Of a DNA stretch of 22,323 nt, positions 1-7,992 are shown piece after piece. The stretch covers positions 1-22,323 of the forward strand of contig JANPLI010000048.1 in assembly GCA_031426455.1 (NCBI GenBank). The letters are read 5' to 3'. Origin of the DNA: JANNMJ01 sp031426455 (GTDB lineage: Bacteria > Bacteroidota > Bacteroidia > Cytophagales > Hymenobacteraceae). The position numbers and the translations under genes are program-made. The notes under the pieces are model-generated. The model was given only the letters and a program-made list of their open reading frames with translations. It was not told the origin of the DNA and did no database searches. Numbering within the stretch: position 1 is the stretch's first letter; the number at the start of each line of letters is the position of its first letter.

Positions 1-1389
1 GTCGCCGCGCTCGTGCTTGTCAGCCTCCGCGCCGCTGCCCAAACCACCGAAGTGAAGCCCGGCCAGCAGCGCCCCGCCACCGACACGGCCACCACCTCGT
101 TCAGCAAAGTGCCCTTCGAGGGGATGGACCTGACGTGGGTCAATGGCCAGAACCGGCAGCGCACGTTTCCGCTGCAAGTGAAAGACGGCGACGGCCAGAC
201 CGTGATCACGGGCGTGGCGCTGGCCGACACGTACTTCAACTACAATTTCGCCCGGCCGATCGACAACACGCAGACGATTTCGGCCGTCACGGCGCGCACC
301 AACGAGTTCTCGCTCGCGCTGGCCACCATCGGCCTCGAAACCAACTACAAAAACATCATCGGCCGCCTCTGGCTCCAGACCGGCTCGATGGCCGCCGTGG
401 TGCAGGAAACCGATGGCTCGGTGCTGCGCGGGCGCAATGCCGGCACCGGCAGTCTCAAGTTCGTGCGAGAAGTGGCCGGCGGCTACCACTTCAACAAAGC
501 CTACGGGCTGAACATTGAGGCCGGCATCTTTATGAGCTACATCGGACTGGAGAGCTACATTATGCAGGAAAACTGGAGCTACCAGCGCTCGCTGGTCTGC
601 GACTTTACGCCGTTCTATTTCCAGGGCGCACGGGTGCAGTTCTTCCCTGCCCGCACCTTCAAAACCGAGTTGTGGCTGATGAACGGCTGGCAGACTTATA
701 ACTCGTTCAACCGCCACCCGTCGCTGGGTAATTCGAACTACTACCGGCCGAGTGAGAACGTGCAACTGGTGGCAAACTTCTACTTCGGCAACGACTCGCG
801 CCCCGGCACCGACTCCACCGCCGCCGGTTACCGGGCCTACCCGAAAATCTACCGCTTCCACCACGACAACTCCATCGTGGCGCGCTATTACCACAAGAAT
901 AAAAGCGGCCTGCTGCACGGCATCACCCAGGCGGCGTTCAGCCTCAACACCCACTATGGCTTTCAGTCCGGTGACGGGCTGAAGCCGCAGGACAACTTTA
1001 TGGTCGGTACGTCCTTCGCTAACCGCATCTGGTTCGCGAAGAACAAGCTGGCCTTCACGGCGCGGGTGGGCTTCGTCAAGAACCCCTCGCGCTACCTGAG
1101 CTTCTCGCCGGCCGTGGCGGGCGCCAACGGCTCCAACGCCTTTCTCGATACCGATCCGGCCAAGCTCACGGCCAAGGAGGTGACGGGTACGCTGGACGTG
1201 ATGCCCAACGACTTCGTCACGTTCCGCTTTGAGTACCTGCACCGCTCGGCCAACGTGCCGTACTTCGCTGGCCAGGGCGGCACCACTTCACCCACTGGCT
1301 ACGCCGACCAGCCCTTACCCTACGGTTGGCAGCCCGATCTTCGCAAATCGGAGAACCGCGCGGTGCTGTCCGTCAACTTCCGGCTGTAG
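1..1389 (+). CDS. Outer-membrane beta-barrel porin (OmpL-like), 5'-partial
   Basis: The frame is open from base 1, so the first codons and part of the signal peptide lie left of the window. What remains begins with a hydrophobic stretch ending in AAAQ, a typical signal-peptidase end, so the GTG at 13 is probably not the true start. The mature part of about 445 residues alternates polar and aromatic residues, with many Tyr, Phe, Asn and Gly, and ends in a strand closing on Phe-Arg-Leu, as outer-membrane barrels do. It resembles the Bacteroidota 'putative beta-barrel porin-2 / OmpL-like' group. The kup gene follows after 28 bp on the same strand, so the two are probably co-transcribed. In Bacteroidota such a porin is often found after kdpC in Kdp K+ ATPase operons (recalled, not checked), so a role in passing K+ across the outer membrane is plausible but inferred. 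Confidence 0.8.
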   Translation, partial: VAALVLVSLRAAAQTTEVKPGQQRPATDTATTSFSKVPFEGMDLTWVNGQNRQRTFPLQVKDGDGQTVITGVALADTYFNYNFARPIDNTQTISAVTARTNEFSLALATIGLETNYKNIIGRLWLQTGSMAAVVQETDGSVLRGRNAGTGSLKFVREVAGGYHFNKAYGLNIEAGIFMSYIGLESYIMQENWSYQRSLVCDFTPFYFQGARVQFFPARTFKTELWLMNGWQTYNSFNRHPSLGNSNYYRPSENVQLVANFYFGNDSRPGTDSTAAGYRAYPKIYRFHHDNSIVARYYHKNKSGLLHGITQAAFSLNTHYGFQSGDGLKPQDNFMVGTSFANRIWFAKNKLAFTARVGFVKNPSRYLSFSPAVAGANGSNAFLDTDPAKLTAKEVTGTLDVMPNDFVTFRFEYLHRSANVPYFAGQGGTTSPTGYADQPLPYGWQPDLRKSENRAVLSVNFRL

Positions 1390-1417
1390 CCCCGCCGCTC
1401 CTTTTACACTTCCCCCG

Positions 1418-3349
1418 ATGCACCGCCACTCCCGCTTCACCGCCGCCGGCTCGCTGATCGCGCTGGGCATTGTTTATGGCGACATCGGTACTTCGCCGCT
1501 TTACACCGTGCGCGGTGTATTTGCCGGGCGCCCCGTGACCGAAGCGGCCGTGCTGGGCACGATCTCGTGCATCGTCTGGACGCTGACGCTGCTGACCACC
1601 GTGAAATACTTGCTGGTAGCAATGCGCGCCGACAACCACGGCGAGGGCGGCATCCTGGCACTATATGCGCTGCTACGACGCCTGCGCCTGCGGTGGCTTT
1701 ATATCCCGGCTATTGTGGGGGCGGCGGCGTTGCTGGCCGACGGCATCATCACCCCGCCGATCTCGGTTTCGTCGGCGGTAGAGGGGCTGCGGGTTTTATA
1801 TCCGCAGCTACCTACGGTGCCCATCGTGGTGGCGATTCTGGTCGGGCTGTTCGCGTTTCAGCAGTTCGGCACGGCCATCATCGGCCGTCTCTTCGGGCCG
1901 GTGATGCTGGCATTCTTTGCGATGCTGGCGGTGCTGGGCGTGAAGGAACTGGTGCAGGCGCCCGGCATTCTGCGGGCGCTGAACCCGTGGTGGGCCATCC
2001 GGCTGCTGACCGTGGAGCCGGGAGGCTTCTGGTTGCTGGGGTCGATCTTTTTGTGCAGCACCGGCGCGGAGGCGCTCTACGCCGATATGGGCCACGTGGG
2101 GCGCAACAACATCTACGGCTCGTGGGGGCTGGTGAAAACCTGCCTGCTGCTCAACTATCTGGGCCAGGGTGCGTGGCTGCTGCGCCACCTGGGGCCGCCG
2201 CTGGGCGAACGTAATCTGTTTTTCCTGCTGGTGCCGGCGCCGCTGCTGCTGCCGGCCATTGCCTTATGTACGCTGGCCACCATCATCGCATCACAGGCGC
2301 TGATTTCCGGCTCCTACACCCTCATCATCGAGGCGCTGCGGCTGCGCTTCTGGCCGAAGGTGCAGGTGCTCTACCCCACCGAACTGCGCGGACAGGCTTA
2401 TGTGCCGAGCATCAACTGGCTGCTGCTGGCCGGCTGCATCGGGGTGGTACTGCACTTCCGCGAAAGCAGCAAAATGGAAGCCGCCTTCGGGCTGGCCGTG
2501 ACGGTGACGATGCTGATGACCACCGTGCTGCTGGCGTACTACGTGCGCCTCCGGCGCTGGCCGGTACTGGGTATCGTGGGCCTGATCGGGCTCTACGTGC
2601 TCCTCGAGGGCTCATTCCTGATTGCCAACCTGCGGAAGTTTCCGGAAGGCGGCTGGCTGAGCGTGGCGCTGAGTGTGCTGATTCTGGGCGTAATGCTGAC
2701 CTGGATTCTGGGCCGCAAGCTGCGCGACGAGCTGACCGACACCGTGCCGCTGGCCGACTGGCTGCCGCTGTTCACGGCGCTGAGCAACGACGAGTCGGTG
2801 CCCAAATTCGCCACCCACCTGGTGTACCTGACGAAAGCCGAAAACCCGCGCGAGATCGAGAACGCCATTATCCACTCGGTCTTTAAGAAGCGGCCGAAGC
2901 GGGCCGACATCTACTACCTCGTTCACGTCGAAACGACCGACGAGCCGTACACCCGTGCCTACCGGGTGCAACACCTGGTGCCGGAAGAAGTGGTGCGGAT
3001 CGACTTCCGGCTCGGCTTTCGCGTGGACCACGCCATCAACTATATGTTCCGGCAGGTAGTCACCGACCTGGTGCGCAACCACGAGGTGAACATCACCAGC
3101 CGTTACGAATCGCTGAGTCAGGCCGAGATCGTAGGCGACTTTCAGTTTGTCATCCTGCGCAAGACGCTACCGAACCAGCAGTTTCTCACCTCCTGGCGGC
3201 GGCCCGTGCTGAACCTCTACGATGCGTTGCGCCGCTTGGGCGCCTCCGAACGCGAGAGCTTCGGGCTGGATAACTCCAGCGTGACGCTCGAAAACGTGCC
3301 CATCGCGCTGCCGCTCCGCCCGGAACTGCACCTGACGCGCGAAGGCTGA
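1418..3349 (+). CDS. kup: Kup-family low-affinity K+ transporter
   Basis: This 643-residue inner-membrane protein is close to the usual Kup length of about 620-650. Near the N-terminus (residues 17-29) it has the family hallmark GIVYGDIGTSPLY. Further on come DGIITPPISVSSAVEGL and STGAEALYADMGHVGR, both conserved in KUP/HAK/KT transporters. About twelve hydrophobic segments fill residues 10-430, followed by a soluble cytoplasmic domain of about 210 residues. The family takes up K+ driven by the proton gradient. The ATG at 1418 is chosen because the hallmark follows directly; the open frame continues upstream to 1229, but that part overlaps the porin gene in another frame. It lies 28 bp after the porin stop and 126 bp before a sensor kinase on the same strand. 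A bulged GC-rich inverted repeat follows the stop codon (about 3350-3400) without a T-run, so it is not a convincing terminator. Confidence 0.95.
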   Translation: MHRHSRFTAAGSLIALGIVYGDIGTSPLYTVRGVFAGRPVTEAAVLGTISCIVWTLTLLTTVKYLLVAMRADNHGEGGILALYALLRRLRLRWLYIPAIVGAAALLADGIITPPISVSSAVEGLRVLYPQLPTVPIVVAILVGLFAFQQFGTAIIGRLFGPVMLAFFAMLAVLGVKELVQAPGILRALNPWWAIRLLTVEPGGFWLLGSIFLCSTGAEALYADMGHVGRNNIYGSWGLVKTCLLLNYLGQGAWLLRHLGPPLGERNLFFLLVPAPLLLPAIALCTLATIIASQALISGSYTLIIEALRLRFWPKVQVLYPTELRGQAYVPSINWLLLAGCIGVVLHFRESSKMEAAFGLAVTVTMLMTTVLLAYYVRLRRWPVLGIVGLIGLYVLLEGSFLIANLRKFPEGGWLSVALSVLILGVMLTWILGRKLRDELTDTVPLADWLPLFTALSNDESVPKFATHLVYLTKAENPREIENAIIHSVFKKRPKRADIYYLVHVETTDEPYTRAYRVQHLVPEEVVRIDFRLGFRVDHAINYMFRQVVTDLVRNHEVNITSRYESLSQAEIVGDFQFVILRKTLPNQQFLTSWRRPVLNLYDALRRLGASERESFGLDNSSVTLENVPIALPLRPELHLTREG

Positions 3350-3475
3350 CCGGGCGACCTGGATCTGCTGCTCGCCCCGGCCTGCGCAAAGGGTGTTGCC
3401 GTGCGCCTCCGCAGGAGCCACCCACTGCTTTCAAAAGCCCACTCGCTTCTTCGCACCTCTTGGCAACGTAAACCG

Positions 3476-5284
3476 ATGGCCTACCGCACGACCATTACCC
3501 TCGGATTCCTGGCGATGCTGCTGCTGCTGATGGGCATTAGTGGCTATGCGCTGTACACGGTCAACGGGTTGGGGCGATCCGGGCGTACCACGCTGCAAGC
3601 CAACGTGTACTCGCTGGAACTGGGCGGCCGGATGCTGCGCGCCCTCGACGTGCCCGATGGTCTGGATCAGCGCGATGCGCTGGCGGCGCGCGCGGCGGCG
3701 GCGTTCCGGCGCGAGCTGACGCGGGAGGCGGGTAATATCACCGAGCCGGGCGAGCGCGAGCTGGTGGACTCGCTCACCCAGACACTGGCCGTGGTGGATG
3801 GTTACGTCAGTCAGACCGTCGGGCCAGGCGAGCGTCCTGCGTATGACGTACCGTTTCAGCAGCTGCGTGCCCAGACGCAGCGGATGATGACGATGAATAC
3901 GGAGGCCCTGGCGCACCGCCTTGCGGAAGCCAACGCAGAAGCCGCCGAAGCCCGCAACCTGCTGGCGGGGAGCGCCACAGTGGCGGTGCTGCTGGCCCTG
4001 ATGCTGGTGCTGAGCGTACCCGCTGCTGCCGTGGCGCCGCTGCAGCTCCTGCAAACGGCCATCCGGCACGCCGCCGACCGCGATTTCAGTCAGACGATCC
4101 CCATCGAGACGAACGACGAGTTCGGGGCCGTGGCGCGCGATTTCAACGAGCTGCTCAGTCAGTTGCGCGAGTACCGTACTTCGACCACCGCCGAGATTCT
4201 GACGGAACGCAACCGGCTGGCCGCCGTCATTAACACCCTGGACGAAGGGCTGCTGGTCGTGGATCAGAACCGGACGATTCTGCTCGCCAACCCGGTCGCG
4301 ACGGGACTGCTGGGCTTATCCGGCGCCCACCTGATTGGCCGGCCAGCGGCCGAGGTGGCCGCGGAGGCGGGGACTTCCGGCGACCTGCTGCGCGCCGTGC
4401 TGCGCCCGCTCGACACGCCCGCCGATGTGGCCGCCGCCGCCGAGGCGCTGCCGCTGCTTACGATCACGCCACCCAACGGCGGCGAAGCGCTTCATTACCG
4501 GTTGACGGCGCACGGGATTGTATCGTTCAACGAGGTGCGCGACCAACTGGAGTTTGCTGGCTACATCCTGGCGCTGCATAACGTATCCGACTTCAAGAAG
4601 CTGGACCAGGTGAAGTCGAATTTTCTGGCGACAGTATCGCACGAACTGAAAACCCCGCTGGCGTCCATTGGCCTCAGCCTGAAAATTCTGGCCGACGAGC
4701 GCGTGTCGCCCGACGAGCGCCAGCGGGTGCTGAGCGGGATGCGCCAGGAAACGCAGCGCCTACAAAAGCTGGTGAGCGAGCTGCTCGACGTGGCCCGATT
4801 GGAATCGGGTAACATTACCCTCGATTTCCGCGCCGTGTCGGCCGTTGAGCTGATTGGTTTTGCCACGGCGCCCGTGCAGCAGCAGTTGGTGCAGAAGCGC
4901 CTGACCTTAACCGAAGACTTGCCCGCTGACCTGCCGGCATTGCGGGCGGATGCGGAGAAGGCTTCCTGGGTACTGCTCAACCTGCTGGTGAACGCCATCC
5001 GCTACTCGCCGGAAGGGGGTGCCGTCCGCCTTACTGCTCAACCCGATGGTCTTGGCGCGGTGCAGTTTAGCGTACGCGATGAAGGCCCTGGCATCGCGGC
5101 GGAACACCACGAACGCATCTTCCAGCGGTTTATCCAGCTTCCCGGCAAGGCCAGCTACCGCGGCGGCTCGGGCCTGGGGTTGAGTATCGCCCGGGAGTTC
5201 ATCACGGCGCAGGGCGGGCGGCTATGGGTGGAAAGCGAGCTGGGCGCGGGCAGCTCGTTTCATTTTACCCTGCCGGTGGCCTGA
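3476..5284 (+). CDS. Membrane sensor histidine kinase (HAMP-PAS-HisKA-HATPase)
   Basis: This is a 602-residue inner-membrane sensor kinase. From the N-terminus: TM1 at about 7-30, a helical periplasmic region of about 130 residues, TM2 at about 163-190, a HAMP linker at about 190-240, and a PAS domain at about 243-370. The HisKA box has its phospho-acceptor at His389 (ATVSHELKTPLAS). The HATPase_c domain has the N box at Asn506, the G1 box DEGPGI at 535-540 and the G2 box GGSGLGLS at 563-570. The ATG at 3476 is preferred over an upstream in-frame start at 3401 because it sits just before TM1; the extra 25 residues are basic and unlike a signal. No response-regulator gene lies beside it in this window. 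Its place after the porin and kup suggests it senses K+ status or osmotic state, perhaps as part of a Kdp-type regulatory set left of the window; this is inference. The sequence alone does not identify the ligand. Confidence 0.93.
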   Translation: MAYRTTITLGFLAMLLLLMGISGYALYTVNGLGRSGRTTLQANVYSLELGGRMLRALDVPDGLDQRDALAARAAAAFRRELTREAGNITEPGERELVDSLTQTLAVVDGYVSQTVGPGERPAYDVPFQQLRAQTQRMMTMNTEALAHRLAEANAEAAEARNLLAGSATVAVLLALMLVLSVPAAAVAPLQLLQTAIRHAADRDFSQTIPIETNDEFGAVARDFNELLSQLREYRTSTTAEILTERNRLAAVINTLDEGLLVVDQNRTILLANPVATGLLGLSGAHLIGRPAAEVAAEAGTSGDLLRAVLRPLDTPADVAAAAEALPLLTITPPNGGEALHYRLTAHGIVSFNEVRDQLEFAGYILALHNVSDFKKLDQVKSNFLATVSHELKTPLASIGLSLKILADERVSPDERQRVLSGMRQETQRLQKLVSELLDVARLESGNITLDFRAVSAVELIGFATAPVQQQLVQKRLTLTEDLPADLPALRADAEKASWVLLNLLVNAIRYSPEGGAVRLTAQPDGLGAVQFSVRDEGPGIAAEHHERIFQRFIQLPGKASYRGGSGLGLSIAREFITAQGGRLWVESELGAGSSFHFTLPVA

Positions 5285-5380
5285 CCTGCCTGGCGGAAAA
5301 TGACTCGGGCGTAGCGACTCCTATCCAGGCGAGTTGGCCAGTGCTGGTCTGGTGCCGGTGGCGATGCTGAAACGACGTGC

Positions 5381-5905
5381 TTAAAGGCGTGGGCTACGAA
5401 GGCAGTATGGCGGCGGCTTTGAGCTGGTGGAGGACGTTGCGCTGTTTGGGCCGCATTCGGTTGGCGCCAGCTTTGACTTCGACACCGATGAAAACGGCGT
5501 CCGAGCGGCGGAAGCCTTATGTAATGACGGCAACAGGCCAGGAGCGGGCAGCGCGGCGCTCGACAAACGCGCGAGGCCGCTTTTGCCGGTTATTCTCAAC
5601 GGTGCGACGGCTTTTTCACCGTCCGCTGATGGTGCTGTAGAAAGCAAGTAAATATTTTTTTTTACATATTTTATGCGCCCTGGTTTATGGTACGAGAGTT
5701 TGCCGATTCGTTTCCATTCGTGGATCGTCTGCGGGCAGACATCCAGCCGGGCCGCCGCCTGGGCAATGGTGAGCAGCGCCGCCGGTTGCGGCGGCGCGGT
5801 AGCGGCAGGGGCGGTGGGCGGGTGGGCGATTTCGTAGCGGACCAGGGCCCGCAGGTCGTCGAGGAGTTGCGAGTAGGGAATACCCGCCAGAAAAAAGGTG
5901 TCCAT
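5381..5905 (-). CDS. Short helix-turn-helix (HTH_17/excisionase-type) protein
   Basis: Residues from about 52 on (LLTIAQAAARLDVCPQTIHE, then WKRIGKL and GRIKY) fit the winged HTH_17 / excisionase-type DNA-binding fold that is common in Bacteroidota mobile elements. The N-terminus (MDTFFLAGIPYSQLLDDLRA) is a plausible short helical lead. I start at the ATG at 5905 because the 13 codons upstream look non-conserved. As read the frame gives 174 residues, but family members are near 100. The C-terminal half after the HTH is Ala/Ser/Pro-rich and looks like out-of-frame sequence. The change occurs at a run of nine A on the coding strand (plus-strand T run at about 5655-5663). With ten A the protein would read KKKYLLAFYSTISGR and stop at 5616-5618. 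The gene is either frameshifted, mis-sequenced, or uses slippage. The RteC-like gene lies just upstream on the same strand. Confidence 0.6.
   Translation of the reverse strand: MDTFFLAGIPYSQLLDDLRALVRYEIAHPPTAPAATAPPQPAALLTIAQAAARLDVCPQTIHEWKRIGKLSYHKPGRIKYVKKNIYLLSTAPSADGEKAVAPLRITGKSGLARLSSAALPAPGLLPSLHKASAARTPFSSVSKSKLAPTECGPNSATSSTSSKPPPYCLRSPRL
5394..5516 (-). pseudogene. Fragment of a VRR-NUC/PD-(D/E)XK-like nuclease
   Basis: Read on the minus strand, this 41-codon stretch lies between an in-frame TAA (5517-5519) and a TAG (5394-5396). It encodes FIGVEVKAGANRMRPKQRNV and continues as LHQLKAA. The E-x-K followed by AG..R..P.Q and a helix is the core pattern of VRR-NUC / PD-(D/E)XK nucleases of phage and mobile elements. 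The same frame upstream of the TAA also looks nuclease-like (ENNR followed by basic residues). After the fragment the homology seems to continue in a neighbouring frame (AFVAHAFKHVV), so at least one stop and one frameshift are present. It overlaps the 3' reading frame of the HTH gene. No start codon is visible. The family assignment comes from motif reading only. Confidence 0.4.
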
Positions 5906-6656
5906 CAGTGGGGCAACAGAAAGTTTTTGCAAGACTACGGCCACTGCGCCCCGAAAAAGGTGTTACATTTTCCTGCGCGTTTTTCGCCGACGGTTTCGGC
6001 GAGGGCGCATCTGCCTGCGCCTGAAGGGTTTTCAGGTATTCCGCCAGGATCTTCTTCAGGGTGGAAGCGGGCGAATGGCTGGTGCGCCGTATGCGGCCGG
6101 CCAGGTGGTTACGGGGATTGACAACCTTTCTTCCAAACACACCGGCGAAGGTGGCGACCTGTTGATCGGCACTCAGGGGGGCATCGGCACTGGTCAGGAA
6201 GTTGGCCGCCTGCAAGGCGTACGCTACTTCCAGCAGGTCTACCAGGCTGCCTTTCCATTTCAGTCCCGCCGCGCCGTGCGGCGCCGGGGCAGCCGCTGCG
6301 GCCTGTTCGTTGAGCCAGCGCTGGCCGCGCGCCAATCGATCGGTGGCTGCCGGGTGCGCCGCGCCGGCTTCCTGCAGGACATCGGCCAGATAGGTGAAAT
6401 CGGCGTCCAGGTACACGCCCGCCTGCCGGGTGTATTCCCGCAGGTACGGCTCCACTTCGAACAGGGCTTTCGCCGCTACCTGCGCGGCGAAAGCCGAGGG
6501 GAAACGGGGGTGGTAGAGCAACGTCTCGCCCGCTTGCCCGGCGCGTTGCGCTAACGCCGCGAGGGCCGTGGATAAGGTGCGCGGGCGGTGCGCCTGAAAC
6601 CGAATCCGCCGCGGGGGCGGCGGATTCGGGCACATTCGGTTCGACAGCTTCCGCAT
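5685..6656 (-). CDS. RteC-like regulatory protein, probably disrupted
   Basis: Residues of about 20-215 form a helical protein. Its C-terminal part, with LKWKGSLVDLLEVAYALQAA and then VATFAGVFGRKV..PRNHLAGRIRRT, fits the RteC domain pattern (L.W.GS..DL.E..YAL, followed by an IR.RK..R-like segment). RteC was described in the Bacteroides element CTnDOT, where it helps control excision and transfer, and RteC-domain proteins recur in Bacteroidota accessory DNA. The reading frame has no natural stop after the domain and runs about 220 nt into the HTH gene, so the last 90 or so residues are probably not native. Upstream, a better-looking N-terminus (GTG at 6696; VPFPQNVWQYLLQHAEAVEP) lies in another frame. 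The switch falls at the 13-bp hairpin at 6600-6629. The protein is also shorter than usual RteC (about 270-290 residues). I regard it as probably frameshifted. Confidence 0.55.
   Translation of the reverse strand: MRKLSNRMCPNPPPPRRIRFQAHRPRTLSTALAALAQRAGQAGETLLYHPRFPSAFAAQVAAKALFEVEPYLREYTRQAGVYLDADFTYLADVLQEAGAAHPAATDRLARGQRWLNEQAAAAAPAPHGAAGLKWKGSLVDLLEVAYALQAANFLTSADAPLSADQQVATFAGVFGRKVVNPRNHLAGRIRRTSHSPASTLKKILAEYLKTLQAQADAPSPKPSAKNAQENVTPFSGRSGRSLAKTFCCPTDGHLFSGGYSLLATPRRPAGPGPLRNRPPAHRPCRYRAAATGGAAHHCPGGGPAGCLPADDPRMETNRQTLVP
6600..6629. repeat. Perfect 13-bp inverted repeat with GGGG loop
   Basis: Bases 6600-6612 (ccgaatccgccgc) and 6617-6629 are exact reverse complements separated by GGGG. 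The hairpin lies at the point where the RteC-like coding signal changes frame. There is no T-run, so it is not a normal terminator. A very stable hairpin like this can also cause base-count errors in sequencing. Confidence 0.85.
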
Positions 6657-7029
6657 GCTGGAGCAGATACTGCCATACGTTCTGGGGGAAAGGCACCTGA
6701 CGGGAACACCGCGTACTGGCCGCTTATTCCAGCGAGAGGGTAAGCGCGGTGTTGACGCGCTCCTGATAGGGGGTATCGTTGTCCGGCTCCTGGGGCTGGT
6801 GCAGCAGGGCCAGCCCGCCGCCCGCCAGGTCAGCCCTTCCTGCAGCTGTTACTGCGCCGCGGGCGCGAGGGAGGAATCTTTTCTGGCCAGGACGGACAGG
6901 GCCACGAATAGGGTCAGGCTCAGGGTAGGATCCGGTTTTATGAGGGGCGCAGGCGGCTGGTGTACGCCCGCAGGCACAAAGATGGACGCGCCACGACGCA
7001 TCCTCGCCGCTTTTTCGCCAGCTTGATCC

Positions 7030-7093
7030 CGTGACGCTTCTAACCCGCTTGCCCTTGCCTGCGGGCAAGGGCAAGCGGGTTGGAAGCGTCACG
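7030..7093. repeat. Large near-perfect palindrome (31-bp arms, 2-nt centre)
   Basis: The left arm 7030-7060 pairs with the right arm 7063-7093 around a GC centre. Only two positions are not Watson-Crick, and both would be G-U wobbles in RNA (7041 with 7082, and 7060 with 7063). The arms contain aacccgcttgcccttgcc and its complement. No T-run follows on either strand and no gene ends nearby, so an ordinary rho-independent terminator is unlikely. It could be a REP/MITE-type element, an RNA hairpin or a cruciform site. Confidence 0.9.
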
Positions 7094-7463
7094 CCCCGTC
7101 CCCACCAGCGCGGTCGGGCGGATGACGCGACCTGTATCCTGGGGAGGTAACTGGGAGTGCCCGCCGCTGGCCAGCAGACGATCCGGCCTGCTACGCCGCT
7201 GAGGGGCGATTTCATGTCCAGCGGGAGAGCCGACGCCCCGGTGCCCAAAACAAAAGATGCGCCCCCATTGGGGGGCTGCTGGTGATTGTTGGTAACGCCT
7301 GGTAACAGGTTGTAACAGGATCTTCCGCAGGCCGTCCGGTAAGGTGGGGGTGAAGCATACCGGGGCACGTGGCGGACCGGAAGCAGGACCAGCAGCGCTG
7401 TCTTCCCGGTTGTCAAGCGGCACGCCGGGCCACACCGTGCGCCGCCATCGATTTGGCCCGTTC

Positions 7464-7686
7464 CGTATCCCTGGGGAAGGCGCTGCCGGACGGTTGGACG
7501 TATTCGTTCCACGCCTGCCGGTGGGGCGCTCCAACCTGAGAAAAAGGGGCGACAAAACAGGTTGCGAGGGCAAAAGAAATCAGACCCCCGCGCTGGTGGG
7601 TCAAGAAGTTTTCTTATTACATAACTTACTGGGCCCTTGCGGGTTGCTTTTAGCAATTTGGCAGGATTTGATACGCCCGCTAATCG
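7464..7686 (-). repeat. Diverged repeat, copy A (broken unrecognised ORF)
   Basis: This stretch aligns with 8092-8303 over its whole length, strongly in the first 120 bases (shared gaaggcgctgccggacggtt and aggggcgacaaaacag) and at 72 of 96 positions without gaps in the last part (7591-7686 against 8208-8303). On the minus strand it encodes GRIKSCQI, then NP, G, S and LCN, shared with copy B, followed by a TGA where copy B has TGG. A one-base length difference next to a G run then shifts the frame, after which GGLISFAL and CFVAPF match copy B again. It is therefore an inactivated copy. No family is recognised. Confidence 0.75.
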
Positions 7687-7992
7687 CCCCTTTTTAGCCA
7701 ATGGCAATCCCCAAAAGGGGAGTCGTTTTGCGTTCATGGGGAGGCTAAAACGTTTCCCGGCCGGCAACGGAAACCGCCCGTGCTCCGATTGAGCCATCGG
7801 CCTTTTCGCACCGGCCCTGGACATGGAGCGGGACGGGCGCTTTTGGTTTCCTGGGCGGAATCCAAGTGGCTCGTCCTGAGGGGAAAACAACGGTTTCCGA
7901 ATTCGCCGCCCGCTTCGCTTTTCGCGCCTGACGCCGCCTGCTGCGCGTGTTGGTTTAGGCCCGTGGGGAGCAAAAAGCGCGCGGTTGCTTTT

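Noticed and set aside
1229..1417. Upstream extension of the Kup frame
   Set aside because: It overlaps the porin gene in another frame and lacks Kup features; the family hallmark starts right after the ATG at 1418.
6724..7890. Long minus-strand open frame of 388 codons
   Set aside because: The translation is Pro/Arg/Ser/Cys-rich with no fold or family pattern, and it crosses the large palindrome and repeat copy A in a frame where substitutions between the copies concentrate on second codon positions.
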